64,000 nt of DNA, taken from assembly GCA_014529385.2 (NCBI GenBank), contig CM043959.1:64369753-64433752 (forward strand), written 5' to 3'. This DNA is from Adiantum capillus-veneris (Eukaryota; Streptophyta; Polypodiopsida; Polypodiales; Pteridaceae). Position 1 is the stretch's first letter. Each line of letters begins with the position of its first letter. A program made the position numbers and the translations under genes. Below, piece by piece: positions 11,713 to 55,941 of this stretch. Under the pieces are notes generated by a model. The model was not told the DNA's origin. It did no database searches and saw only the letters and a program-made list of their open reading frames with translations.

Positions 11713-13390
11713 TCATAGGCCATTTCCATTACAGTTTTTCCATTTGTTTTCCGTGTTTTGGCCTGCTTTAAGTCCCGCTTGGTAAGCTTCCAAAGCTGCA
11801 TTAATTGGCTCAAAAATTTTGTCTACCAAAATTGATCCTCCATATTTCATGGTGGTTTCCTTGATTTCGCTTCCAGTTTCTTTCACCTTTTCCTGGAATA
11901 GTTTCTTTGCTTTCTCCTCGATTTCAGCCCTTTGTTTCTGTTTTCTCATCTCTTACCTTTTATTTTTGCTTCTCTTGGTCTTTTGAGAGGAAATTTTTGT
12001 ATTCTCCGAATCATCAGAGGAGTTATGTTTCTTTTTCTTAACCTGGGCTCTGGTGATTATCTTGATTGGAACAATCGGTTCACTCCCAGATGAGCTACTA
12101 GGTATCACTTAGACTACGTTCACTACTGTTTTACCCTTGTTTAAAGAATTTTTTGGACAATCTTCCGGGAAGTGTACTCCCTTTTTGCAACATTGTATGC
12201 AATAAGCTTCAACTGGCTTGAGGCTCTTGTCAGGCTCTGGGCATTCATTTTTCCAATGATCATCTGCACCACAATTATGACAGTTTTCAGTTCTTGGCTT
12301 AATCATGGGTCTTACCATCAGAGGTCTAACACCTTGATTAGCTACATAGTACATTGGTGCAAGCTCTGGTGTAGTATAAGTCACAAGTTCTTCCATTGGT
12401 GGTGGATGTGAATTATACCAATCTCCTTCTACCATTATTGTAGGCTCAGCATAGGGTGTAACATGGACTAGTGCTTGCTCATCTATGACTCCCTCTGAAT
12501 GCATGCACTTTACAGGCACTGCATTGTGTCCAGGATATTGAGGTTGTCGACCCAACACAGGCTGAGGTCTTTCCATACTATCCATTGGTGGTCTTTGATC
12601 TGGGGCCATATTAGGTTGATATCTGTACATGGGTTGTCCATGTGGCCTATAGGCACGTATTGAACATTCCCATCATACTTTGGTCGGTAATAGAATTCAT
12701 TGGTCTCATGGTTGGTCCATTTACCCTCGATTGCACACCATTTTTGCGGCCTAATTGATTGTCCCTATTGAGATATCCATTATCCTGGTCCCCTCATAGG
12801 TGCTTTTTGCATGTTATTCATCATGTCAGTCATCCTTTTGAGCACGTCTTCTAGCTGAAAGCGGTGCTGCAGTAGCAGTTCCCACTGATGCTGGTTTGGT
12901 GGATGTTGTTTTCTCGCTTTGGTTAACCTTAGGGACATCTTTTTCATTGAAAATATCACAATTGTCTCCTAAGTCAATAGCATCTGACACACGCTCTTCT
13001 AGGGTCATATGCTTCTTGCTATACAATATAGCATGAAGTTCTTTGTTTAGCAGTCCCTCTAGAAACAATGATACTAGTCTTTCTTTTGCAAGTATCTCTA
13101 GCTCTGGGCATCTTGCAATGTATTGTTTCATTCTAGTTGCACAATCCTTAATAGACTCACCTTGTTTCTGTTTGAAGCTATAGATTTGAGCTACAGTATT
13201 GTGTTTGATCCCCATTTTGGAACATGCAACTACAAATCCTTGAGCTAATGTATTTAAGTCCATGATTGACCTTGGTAGAATGTTTTGAAACCATGTGAGT
13301 GCTTTTTCTTATGACGTCATTCCAAATCCCTCGAATTGAGTATGGAAATCAAACATGCGTTCTGCTCTTAGCACTTGCTTAAAGCTTGCT
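11713..13390 (-). pseudogene. Gag (capsid and nucleocapsid) of the Tat-like element
   Basis: Gag forms the virus-like particle and binds the RNA genome. The frame 13,263-12,826 has the capsid retrotransposon_gag signature (FKQKQGESIKDCATRMKQYI and a following LFLEGL segment). The frame 12,630-12,109 holds two cysteine knuckles, CHNCGADDHWKNEC and CIQCCKKGVHFPEDC. The second has the form C-x2-C-x4-H-x4-C like the first. The frame 11,949-11,713 is charged and helical (EEKAKKLFQEKVKETG) and is probably the gag C-terminus. Frameshifts separate the parts. Confidence 0.75.
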
Positions 13391-14467
13391 AAGTGGTCAT
13401 ATGGATCCCCAGATCCACTCTATTTTTTGGTCCATTTTTGAAAATCATATGGTCTGAGACGTCTATTTGGTTCAACTCCTGGTCTCCTGGCAATTGGTCT
13501 TGTTCCGAGTCCTTCAAACCAGTCTGTTGGAAATAGTGACTTATGTAGCCCTGAACTGGCCTTAGTATCACCCAGTTTTCTTCGTGATGAGGGGGTTTCT
13601 GGTTTTTTAACATTACTTTCAAAAGATCTCTCGCGGAGCTTATCTCTTGGAATAGTTTCTAGTCCTTGGCCCAATATCCAATCCCTTATGGAGTACCCTT
13701 GGTATTTGATTTGTTCCACCTCCTCACAGGAGTCATCATAACAAAGTTATTGTTATAACAATCCCTAAACAGGTAGGTTGGTAGATCTGTTGAACCCTTA
13801 TTTTTTATTTTGAAGATATAGATGATCTTCATGGGTGTTAACTGTCCTAATTTGGCATGAGAAGTCCATAGAAGATCTTTGACGTTTCTATCCTCCCAAC
13901 AATAGACTCCGATCCTGGGACTAAGCCGTTTCAAAGGCTTCAAATCGACTTGATCGTATCCCTCGAATTCTAAAGTCCGTGGTCCTTCTTTTGTTGCTCT
14001 ATCTGGAATTATGGTATTTACTTCTAACCCCCATTTGTCTATCATGTTAGGGTTTTCAACTTGTAAATACTAGATTCTGTTTCTATCCATGTACATTTTT
14101 CCTTGTTTGTTTGCCCTGATTTCCTCTTCAAACTCTATGTCATGGTCATCAATGCGAATGGCATACTCTTCATTAGGATCCAGGTAAACCTGAGCTCCAT
14201 GGCGATTAGTCTTATAAAAGGAGATTATGTGCTTATATTGCACTGTCGTTCCGGTTTCTGAACGAGTCGAATAGAAAGACATTTCAGATGTTGATTCTGA
14301 AAAAGTGTCTGAGACTTCTTCAAAGATAGTGAAAAAGTGTCTGAGACTTCTTCAAAGATAGTGTCCAAGTGATCTCCTTGGTTCACACTCTCTTCGATGG
14401 ATACTCTACTAGCGGTCTCTCCAAATATGCCTTGGTTTCCTAGTATATGACTAGATCTAAGGTTCAT
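13389..14467 (-). pseudogene. Extra ORF upstream of gag (Ogre ORF1-like position)
   Basis: Overlapping open frames (14,467-14,225, 14,282-14,070, 14,045-13,686, 13,719-13,420) together suggest one decayed reading frame of roughly 350 residues before gag. I recognise no domain. Visible stretches include GVYCWEDRNVKDLLW and PTYLFRDCYNNNFVMM. Position upstream of gag is characteristic of Ogre-type Tat elements, whose ORF1 function is unknown. A 32-bp block (GTGTCTGAGACTTCTTCAAA) is duplicated at about 14,298-14,361. On the minus strand a donor-like GGTAAGTA lies near 14,500, so a spliced leader is possible. Confidence 0.5.
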
Positions 14468-14499
14468 ATAGACTTGTGAAGCCCTGGATAGAGTACTTA

Positions 14500-15960
14500 C
14501 CGTCGGATTGACTTGTTGTCAACTTCTTCAAACTTTCAATTCCTTGTCTGCAACCTGATTCATGTATCAATTTTAATCAAGTTAGCTATTCTTCCACAAA
14601 GACTGTACAATTCTTGCTAACTATTGTGACTGGTCTACGTGTATCTCTTCAAATTGAGCTAAGTGAGTCAACAATTGTGACTTACAGATTCTAGTTTTGC
14701 AAAAATCCAAAGGACTAATCTGCAACCTGAAAACTGAGAGAACATGTACTAATTTGGATCCGATTGAACCCAAAATTTCCCGGTGGTCTTGTATTATGTT
14801 GGTCTAACACTGTACAAGTTCAAAAGTCAAAAAGTCTGTCTCTGTGTATCAGTAGTAAATAATCGTGATTATTTACTTTTCTCAGTTCTTTTCACTTTTT
14901 GGCTTAATTTGCCAAGTATGCAACTTGTTGAGGTCTCTAAACAAGTTTCACTAAGTTTGAGAACAAAATTTGTTCAAGTTATCAATTGTTTCGTGTCTGC
15001 AGACTCAATTTTCAAACCTGGCTTAAGTCTCACTTTTGTGGTCCAAATTTCACCAAAATTGATTTGTGTGGTCTACTTGATATGCTTGACCTTGTGGTAT
15101 ACTCAAATGTGCAAAAATCTCTAATTTTGTAGTATATGTAAATAATTGCGATTATTTACTCGTGTTATTTTTTTTTACAAGTTTTTGTCACAATCTCGAC
15201 ACAGATCTGTTAAGCATCTCAACTTAAGCTCCCTAGCCAAGTCTCATCAAGTTTGGACAATTTTTGTTCAAATGGTCATCAATTTTATATCTGCAAACTG
15301 ACTTTGCAAATTTGGCCACAATTTTCAATCCAATGATCCAAATCTTACCAAATTTGGTTTGTGGGCTTAATACAACATGTAAAGCTAGTGGTATGTTGGT
15401 TTGGTAAAAAAAGTTGAAAAATAGGACAAAAGTAACTAATCGCAATTATTTACATTTGGCAAATTTTTGCATCTTTTTGGTCAATTGAGCATGTACACTT
15501 GTCTATCACATCAATATAAGCCTATGAATCAAGTTCCATTGAGTTTGAACAAAATTTTCTCAATTTATACTCAAGTTCCCGAAAGTCAATACAGAATTCA
15601 GTTTTTACTCAGTTTTTGGTCACTTTGGTGATCCAAATTCTATGGCCCTTTACAAAAGTTGTTTGTACACATGCATAGAGTCTCTGGTATCAACCTTGGT
15701 CACTTTTGAGCTGAAAGTTAATAATCAAGATTATTTACTTTAAGCCTAAAATGAACATTTTTTAAAACTTTTTCGCTTCACAGTCTTTTCCTAAGCTATT
15801 TTAAGCCTCTAAGTCGTGTAAAAACTTAATTTGGCCTAAAATGTCAAGCATATGATAGCTTGTGGTTGTCTTTTGTTCAAACCTTGCCTAGTGAGAGGGC
15901 AATTCGAAACTACTTTGACAGAGTTGACCTTTCCAATTGCATGTTCGCTTTTTTTTCCGA
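14500..15960. repeat. Tandem ~287-bp repeat with palindrome, right array
   Basis: Palindrome copies lie at 14,855-14,876, 15,138-15,159, 15,432-15,453 and 15,717-15,738, spaced 283, 294 and 285 bp. They are the same repeat as the left array: between palindromes the text GATCCAAATCTTACCAAATT then GGTTTGTGGGCTT recurs. Here every copy has lost part of the central CGCG (CGTG, TGCG, CGCA, CAAG). This is probably the terminal part of the 5' LTR of the Tat-like element. No gene is seen in the stretch. Confidence 0.8.
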
Positions 15961-15991
15961 TTATGAATGAGTATGGAGATGCTAGTAATGT

Positions 15992-16727
15992 ATGATTTAT
16001 TCATATGTGTTTACCTCGTCTCTTACATATATTGTGAAAATGTCTTTTGGTAGAGGCCATTGGACGCTTGCTGTATTTTTCAATTGCCATGTACGGCATG
16101 TGTCTCGCTTACAAAAAGACAAGAGTGTAATTTTGTTCTTTGACTCTCTTGCCTTGCGAGAAATTGATCGGTATATTATCCCCTTGAAGAGGTATGTGTA
16201 GCTCTACTCTACACTGTTGTGGTGTCGGTGTGTGGTATTTGAATAAGAAGATAGTAATATTTTGTGTTTCAGAGTTTTGCAGTATTTTGGAGCTTATACA
16301 TCGCATCCAACTCTCAGAAAAGAGCTTTTAGATTTGGAAAATTGTCATGTTAGAACAATGGAGTATAGAGGGTATTGTGTTGAGAAAAAATTTGATGATT
16401 TGGCTTCTATACAAGTTTTGTAAGTGGTGTTTTTTTCTTTTTGTTTAGATGCCAAGGCAAGCAAATACTAAGGATTGTGGGTACTACATTATGCTTGTCA
16501 TGAAGTTATTGATCAAAGGTGGTGTGAATAATCACACACCAAAAAAGTGGGTTAGTATATTGTGAGCTTGTTCTTTTGGTGATACTTATTACTAGAATGG
16601 AATATGATTCTAAAATGTGTCAATCGCTTTAAAAAATTTGCAGCTCACTTTAGGATGGTCCTCTCATGCGACCGTGGAGACACTCAAGCTGGAGCTTAGT
16701 GCTTGGACACATCGTGATGCTTCGTAG
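15992..16727 (+). CDS. Ulp1-like cysteine protease, catalytic half (4 exons)
   Basis: Ulp1/SENP proteases cleave SUMO from proteins; similar C48 domains are also carried by some MULE transposons. Exon 1 to 16,191 encodes GHWTLAV (catalytic His, codon 16,058) and ILFFDSL (Asp, codon 16,142). Exon 2 spans 16,273 to about 16,411 or 16,419. Exon 3 from 16,449 encodes RQANTKDCGYYIM (oxyanion Gln at 16,458, nucleophile Cys at 16,476). Exon 4 spans 16,644-16,727 and ends in TAG. Introns are bounded by GT and AG; the exon-2 donor is ambiguous because only the weaker site keeps phase. All catalytic residues are present. The 5' end is not resolved: the repeat array begins just upstream, so the protein looks N-terminally cut. 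It faces the MULE transposase convergently. Confidence 0.75.
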
Positions 16728-16849
16728 ATCACCTAGCTATTAGCAAGCCGTGACAATGATCTATGGTTTTTTTGCTTTGATGAATAACAATGCAAGACCA
16801 TGTATCTTTTTTGAGGGATATGCGCATGCATCTTTTGGAGATATGTATA

Positions 16850-17455
16850 CATATTTATGCGTCTTTTTTGTATGACTACATTCATTGGTCATAACGAGAA
16901 GATTTGGTTTGTTCTATGGTTTATGCTTTGGTCTCTTCATTAAGGATTTTGTAGGTGTGGTTTAGTAGTGGTGTAAAGAATGACCAATGTTGTGATCAAG
17001 CTAGTGTATGGTTTTGTTCGTGGCATTTTTTTCTTTTAGTTTATGATTACATTCAAGGAGTATAATGAGAAGATTTGGTTTGTTCTATGGTTTATGCTTT
17101 GGTCTCTTCATTAAGACTTTTGTTGGTGTGGTTTAGTAGCAGTGTAAAGAATGACCAATGTTGTGATCAAGCTAGTGTATGGTTTTGTACGTGGTATTTT
17201 TTTCTTTTAGTTTATGACTACATTCAAGGAGTATAATGAGAAGATTTGGTTTGTTCTATGGTTTATGCTTTGGTCTCTTCATTAAGGCTTTTGTAGGTGT
17301 GTTTAATAGTGGTGTAAAGAATGGTCAATGTCGTGATCAAGCTAGTGTATGGTTTTGTACGTGGCATTTTTTTCTTTTAGATTATGACTACATTCAAGGA
17401 GTATAATGAGAAGATTTGGTTTGTTCTATGGTTTATGCTTTGATGTGGTTTTAGG
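16850..17455. repeat. 171-bp tandem array (~3.5 units)
   Basis: GAGAAGATTTGGTTTGTTCT recurs at 16,896, 17,067, 17,238 and 17,408, with periods of 171, 171 and 170 bp. Units include AGCTAGTGTATGGTTTTGT and TTTTTTTCTTTTAGTTTATG. They are near-identical. The array lies directly after the Ulp1-like gene. Confidence 0.92.
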
Positions 17456-17892
17456 GTGCCGTATGACTCGCCTCAACTCACTACTTTTAAATAAAGAGCA
17501 TTAGAAAAAAGCCATCTTACAAAAAGAGACAAGTAATTAAGCTTAGTGAGGGTAGAAGAAACTCTTGGTGGTTTTGATTACAAAAGAAAAAGGCAAAAAA
17601 ATGCAATGTAGCATATACAATTGCTTTTGGGTGCAAGGTATCAATCATATAATTAGAGAGTTGTGAGGATCTTTTTGGTAGAAGGGTAGTACCAACATGC
17701 TAAAACAAAGTCAACAGATGTTAAAAATGTTTTAGTAAGTTATGTGAGCTTGTCGTGTTGTAATAATTCCAACATAAAAGATAACATTCTAGTGTAAGCG
17801 CTCTCTCTCTCTTTGCCAAAATCACTTTAACTTTTGCACAACATCACTTAAAGAGCTCCTGAAAAGAACTTGAGAGCAAGTAATATGATTGC

Positions 17893-20800
17893 TAGTAAAT
17901 TTGGGCTGTATAATTAGTAAATTCGGCCTGTAGGCAACTACAATTTGGTATGCTCTTTGGAATTTTGGTAAATTCGGGCTGAACTGTAGTAAATTCGGGT
18001 GTAAACTTGAAGAACCGATACATTACCACATAACATGAATAAGACCTGTAAACTAAAATTATAGAAGGGATAAGCATCCAAATTCTTACAAAAGCTAGGG
18101 TGAAATTTAGAATAATTGCATTTCAATTGTAGGATTTAAGGTGTACATAAGCAAGATCCTCATATTTGAGGCTTGTACTTTACAAGTACTGCCATCATGG
18201 CTAATAAGAGTGAGAACACACTCAATTCTATGGTCCTCCTTCCCATGCTCACAAGAAGCAATAGTGCCACAAAAGATACTAGGTCCATTGCAAACTTGAA
18301 CCCCCCGCCCAATAAGCCCTTGACTATCCTTCTCTACATAATGTCGACTGGTCAAGGGCAATAATGCATTACATGTATGGCAATAGAATGTAGCTCTAGG
18401 ATCCATTTATAATGTCTTTGTACAATAGTGAGGACAATAAATACGAGGACACTCATAAAATTGAACACGATTACGACCTCGTTGTTGTTTTCTACAAATA
18501 ATACCAGTTTGGCGAGTGGGCTTCTTAGGGTGGGTGGTTGGTCCCTTGATGTCTCCTTCATTCAAAGCCTCACAATCCACTTTGCGCTTTCCGTGGCCAA
18601 GACGAGTTTGAGTGACGTGTGCTTGAACTTGGCGGATGCTACCTTGCATTGGCAGTTGAATTTTGTTTGGACTGATTAGTGACCCAAGCGTGTCTCTTGT
18701 AGACTTCAATTGATGCATGGCAGTTGTCATCTCTCTAGAACTTTTATTTGGAGGCCGTTTCTCAAGTGAGTGAAGTATCTCCTTGATGTCTTGCAAGCAT
18801 TCAACTACACACTTTTCTTGATCAGATGCATCATTATCATCATCCTCCATTATCCATGATTCAAAGAATAGCATTCAAGTGTTGAAAGTACCGAGTAGCT
18901 ATGAGACGAATACCATATAGGTGCTTGCATTCAGTGCTCCAATCCGGGCAATTGCAATTGTTGGCTTGCAATCTAACATTATACCACTAATTTGGGATAC
19001 TTGTGCTGAGTATTTTGAAATGTAACGTCATTTCATTGACAACCACTAGACCTGATTGGTCTAGCATATACCTTTGCAAAATTCACTCTCCCTCTTGAAG
19101 CTTGCTAGTATGTTTTTGGGAACAACCTTGAAGTCCAAATCTGCCAGAGTCAGCTACACACATCAAACTTGTGAACATGCATGTCGTTCCATAGAAAAAA
19201 TGGTATACATTTGCAAGAATATGATCTCTGTATGACTTTAACTATACCTATTTCTTGCTTTTGCATAAAGAACTTAAGCAAGGTTCCACCCATGCGATTT
19301 TCCGTCTTGGAATCACCCACGAGTGCATGTATTAGGTCCACAATAGAGCGATTGATGCGTGCTTCCAATAGAGTGTACTTGATGTATTGCCGTAATCGTT
19401 CTACCAAGTTTGTGGTGTCAACATTACCATGGGAAAACAACCTTTCAAATTTTGGTCATCGTGATCTCCACCTACAAAACTTCCCGCATCACCCATTATT
19501 GACATAGCGCACCACATTCGGAAGGTTTCAATATTGATCAAGTAATTGTTGATATAGAGCATCAAAGTCCATCTCACTTGGACATTGCATAAGATTTGAC
19601 AGTTCCATGTAAAGATCTTCTCGTAACTCTTTTGGAACCTTCAAGCATAAGAGAGAGCATTGAAAAATCAAAAAGTTAGTCATTGAACACCTTGGGAAAT
19701 GTAAGGAGCCTTTACCTGTGGAATGAGATTTTCCACCCATGCTTTCTTAGCATGAAACCAACATAGAATAACGTGACATGCAATTTGATAGCGTGGCCCT
19801 TCTACTAGCATTTCCCAACAATGTGGATCTTGATTGATCACATTTGAAAATGCTTCTAGTTCCTGTTGTGACTTGTCAATGACGAGTGTAGCAGACAGAA
19901 TGCATCCCATTCTTGCAAATATTACGTTGAGTGTCACCTCCAAAGCAATAACATCATAATGTTCCCTTGTGTCCGTTGTGCATAACATGAACCATAACGG
20001 GATGCCTTTGTCCAAGTTGGTTTGGGTAGCACTGCTGCAAATAAGGGAATACCAATCATAGTTGTCTTGAATGTGCTATCAATCGCTCATGAATTGCTGC
20101 AACCTCACTATGCATGGTTGCCCAATCATTGTTAGGGATTCTACCTGTACACACGACCACGATAAATAAAAGCAGTGATATGCACTTCAATAATGGCGAA
20201 AAAATAAGGTTGAGCCTACCTTCAATGCGTTTTTGATAGGACAATATTTGAACCTCCTTCGGAATCATAAAGAACCGAAATATGATTTGATCAAGCATGG
20301 TAGCTCTCTCCCTTTGATACCTTTCCTTAGATAGTGACATTTGTGCAACATGACGAGAGCTACCGATATCAAACAAATCCTCAGCACAACATTTCACAAT
20401 AGATGGGTGTACTAGCAAATGATAGAGATCACTTCTACTACCCGAGACATGGCCATCATGATTAGGGTAGATCTGTATAGAAACCTCATCTTTATCTGCT
20501 TTGCACTTGAACTTTGAATGGGCAACCACATTTTTTTGAAGTTCTAATTCTCTTCTTCTCTAAACTGTGACGCTCTTGCTTTCCACCTCTATGACAAATG
20601 TAGTCAATCACAAGAGTTGTAGAATGCTGCTTCCTTGCAGATCGCACCATAACTAGTCTTACTTTGTGCTCAATCATTAGTTGCTCTAGTTGAAAATCCA
20701 AATTGGTTTTGAATGTACTTATTACATATGATGGAACCATGTTCAGATCAAACTTGTATCGAGACGCAGTGTTAACCTTCTTTTGATGGGTGCATCCACA

Positions 20801-21484
20801 AGAGTTGACACAATCTTTGACATAGGATATGGGAATCCCATAGTGACGGGCACCAATGCACCGTGTGGACTTCAATGTATCAACTGTGAATCTCTATGAC
20901 AAGATGAGCCATCTATGTGATGCCCACCCTCAACAATGGTTTGCCAACCCTCCACACACGCGATTCTCATGGATGGGTTGAGTTTGAGACAAATACAAAG
21001 CGAACCGTTTTCTTCTTCTCTTAAGCAAAATGTCTCTTCATTTTGTGCCACTTCTTAAGATCAAGCATCCCTCTATGATCAATCATTTTGAGTGTATGCA
21101 AAGACATGGAGATATCCTCATCGAGTGATGTGATCATTAAACTATATGCATCTCTATCAAATGAGAAGTACCTGGAAGATATTTAGTGAGTCACACCCAC
21201 TGACATGGAGTCCTCAACATTGGCATTATCAGGGTCTTATTCATTTTGTGTATGTTCGTGTGCATCATCTTCTTCTTCACTTGAGCTAGTATAGGAGCTT
21301 CCCTGGATGCTAAAGTCGTCATCTGCATCATCCGTTTCAACATACCACTCCATGACCACAATAGAGAAGATTGGAAGGGGGGAAGAAAAAAGGAATAAGT
21401 ATTCAGTCGAGGTGTAAGTAAGAGGAGAGAAGGAAAAAACCACACCGCATCCCACCCGAATTTACATAATAGCCAGAATTTACC
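17893..21484 (-). mobile_element. MULE-type DNA transposon (degenerate)
   Basis: The transposase gene at 18,107-20,875 is bracketed by related short motifs in opposite orientation. On the left are four copies of (A/G)GTAAATTCGGGCTG-like sequence at 17,893, 17,916, 17,967 and 17,988. On the right, inverted, are CACCCGAATTTAC at 21,453 and AGCCAGAATTTACC at 21,471. These look like terminal or subterminal inverted repeats. Exact ends and the expected 8-11-bp target duplication were not found. The element may extend left to include the Ulp1-like gene. Confidence 0.6.
18107..20875 (-). pseudogene. MULE transposase
   Basis: The transposase cuts and pastes Mutator-like elements. From the N-terminus it shows a FAR1-type zinc DNA-binding segment (CHRGGKQE and KKCGCPFKVQV, 20,700-20,500). 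The catalytic region carries SSRHVAQ (about 20,355), GIPLWFMLCTTDT (about 19,990), LVIDKSQQELEAF and the downstream CWFHAKKAW (about 19,760). A conserved block NLVERLRQYIKYTLLEAR lies near 19,400. A SWIM zinc finger reads CNCPDW...ECKHLYG at about 18,900-18,960, in a frame without its own start codon. After it comes a cysteine-rich tail (18,874-18,107) with an in-frame stop at 18,407. Pieces sit in several frames with no clear splice sites, so I treat it as broken. A short upstream frame at 21,592-21,191 may be its N-terminus. Confidence 0.8.
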
Positions 21485-21838
21485 ATTTTTGAACGTAAGA
21501 TCTTCTTGTGCTTGATGCCTCACACTACTCACACTACCTCCAAAATGATCATATTGTGAAGCTGTGAGCATATTCTTGCATTTAATGAGCACATACTCTC
21601 ACTTTTCAGGCTCTTACTTCCAAAGGCGATATTATTTTGTCATCATTTATTAGCGCCGCCCAATTTCTTCGAAATTACTATTTTTCTCGAATTTAGTAAT
21701 CGCCATTCGTGAAAATCGAAAGCCAGCCTGCCTTGATTTGACTCTTTTACCTCCTTCACCCTGGATCCCCTCCATTTAACGGCGTGCCATATAGAGAGGA
21801 ACCCCCCCTTCCCGGAGGCCCTCGTTCTCACCCAGGCT

Positions 21839-21840
<2 letters not shown>

Positions 21841-21885
<45 letters not shown>
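21841..21885 (+). promoter_or_regulatory. CT-repeat in the upstream region of the RGG gene
   Basis: About 45 bp of uninterrupted CT lie 240 bp upstream of the ATG at 22,128. CT-rich tracts are common in plant core promoters and 5' leaders, so it may be part of the promoter or 5' UTR. No clear TATA box was seen between it and the ATG. The region 21,600-21,840 is GC-richer than its surroundings, as expected near a promoter. Confidence 0.5.
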
Positions 21886-21887
<2 letters not shown>

Positions 21888-22127
21888 AAACGTTAAAAGT
21901 TTTCGTCTCGCCCCCACCGTGTCTCACATGTAATAGTTCTGCTCCTGCTACGAAAGTTCGCATAATTACATAGCCGCGTGAAAACCCTCGTCGTGGAGAG
22001 CTTAGCAAGGAACTAGCCAAGAGCTTTCATGGCGAGCGTTTTTGTGGAATTTCTGACTACTCACCTCCTTATTCGATGACCTGACGCTCACACAGGGAGC
22101 TGAATCCGGTCTGTCCTCCCGTCAACC

Positions 22128-55531
<33,404 letters not shown>

Positions 55532-55703
55532 TAGGGGTGCCACAGAAGGAACTATCAAGAGCAGTATTGAAGTGTTGCAATGTGGTACTTCCACGTGAGC
55601 AGTATTGGAACCTTGTTTTTGTAGGGAGTGCAAGGTCTTTATATGTAGAGTAGCCTGTTTTTGTCTTACAGTTTGTTAATGCTCTATAATGCTTATGTTG
55701 CAG

Positions 55704-55941
55704 GGACGAGAACTTAACCTCCCTTTTTTTGGACCATGACATAAAATCAGATATCACTTTATTCATTAGTGGGGAGCTTCTTCTCTCAAAATGGAAGTCC
55801 ATTGAGGCGGTAGGCGTGATTGCATGTGTTGATTTCTTCGCTGAAGAATGTGACATAGACAGCTGTGAAATGATTTTTAGGAGACATGGCGTAGTGCCTG
55901 TTATTACTAGTTTAATTAACTTTGAGCCTACTTCAAAATAG
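55704..55941 (+). CDS. Possible 3' exon of unknown gene
   Basis: After a good acceptor (TTATGTTGCAG at 55,703) an open frame runs 79 codons to a stop at 55,941, including SLFLDHDIKSDITLF and DSCEMIFRRHGVVPVITSLI. I do not recognise it. It lies 170 bp after the RGG gene's stop, so it could be an alternative terminal exon or chance. Confidence 0.25.

Larger units (their letters stand above)
2283..14500 (-). mobile_element. Tat/Ogre-like Ty3/gypsy retrotransposon, internal region
   Basis: Reading right to left, the element has an extra ORF (14,467-13,389), gag with two zinc knuckles (about 13,263-11,713), a protease with DSGAG (near 9,160), RT with YMDD (near 7,210), RNase H (about 6,912-6,458) and integrase (6,120 to about 3,011). 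PR-RT-RH-IN order places it in Ty3/gypsy. RT motifs such as YSFFDGFLGYNQ and an integrase finger ending RCDACQQAK resemble the Tat/Athila branch. An ORF upstream of gag and very long terminal regions fit the Ogre type. Frameshifts, stops, a 149-bp duplication and a DNA-transposon insertion show that it is inactive. No primer-binding site was recognised near 14,480-14,520. Confidence 0.8.

Noticed and set aside
308-15738. CRISPR array
   Set aside because: The repeat is a palindrome spaced ~287 bp apart in plant nuclear DNA with similar, not unique, spacers. Spacing and context do not fit CRISPR.
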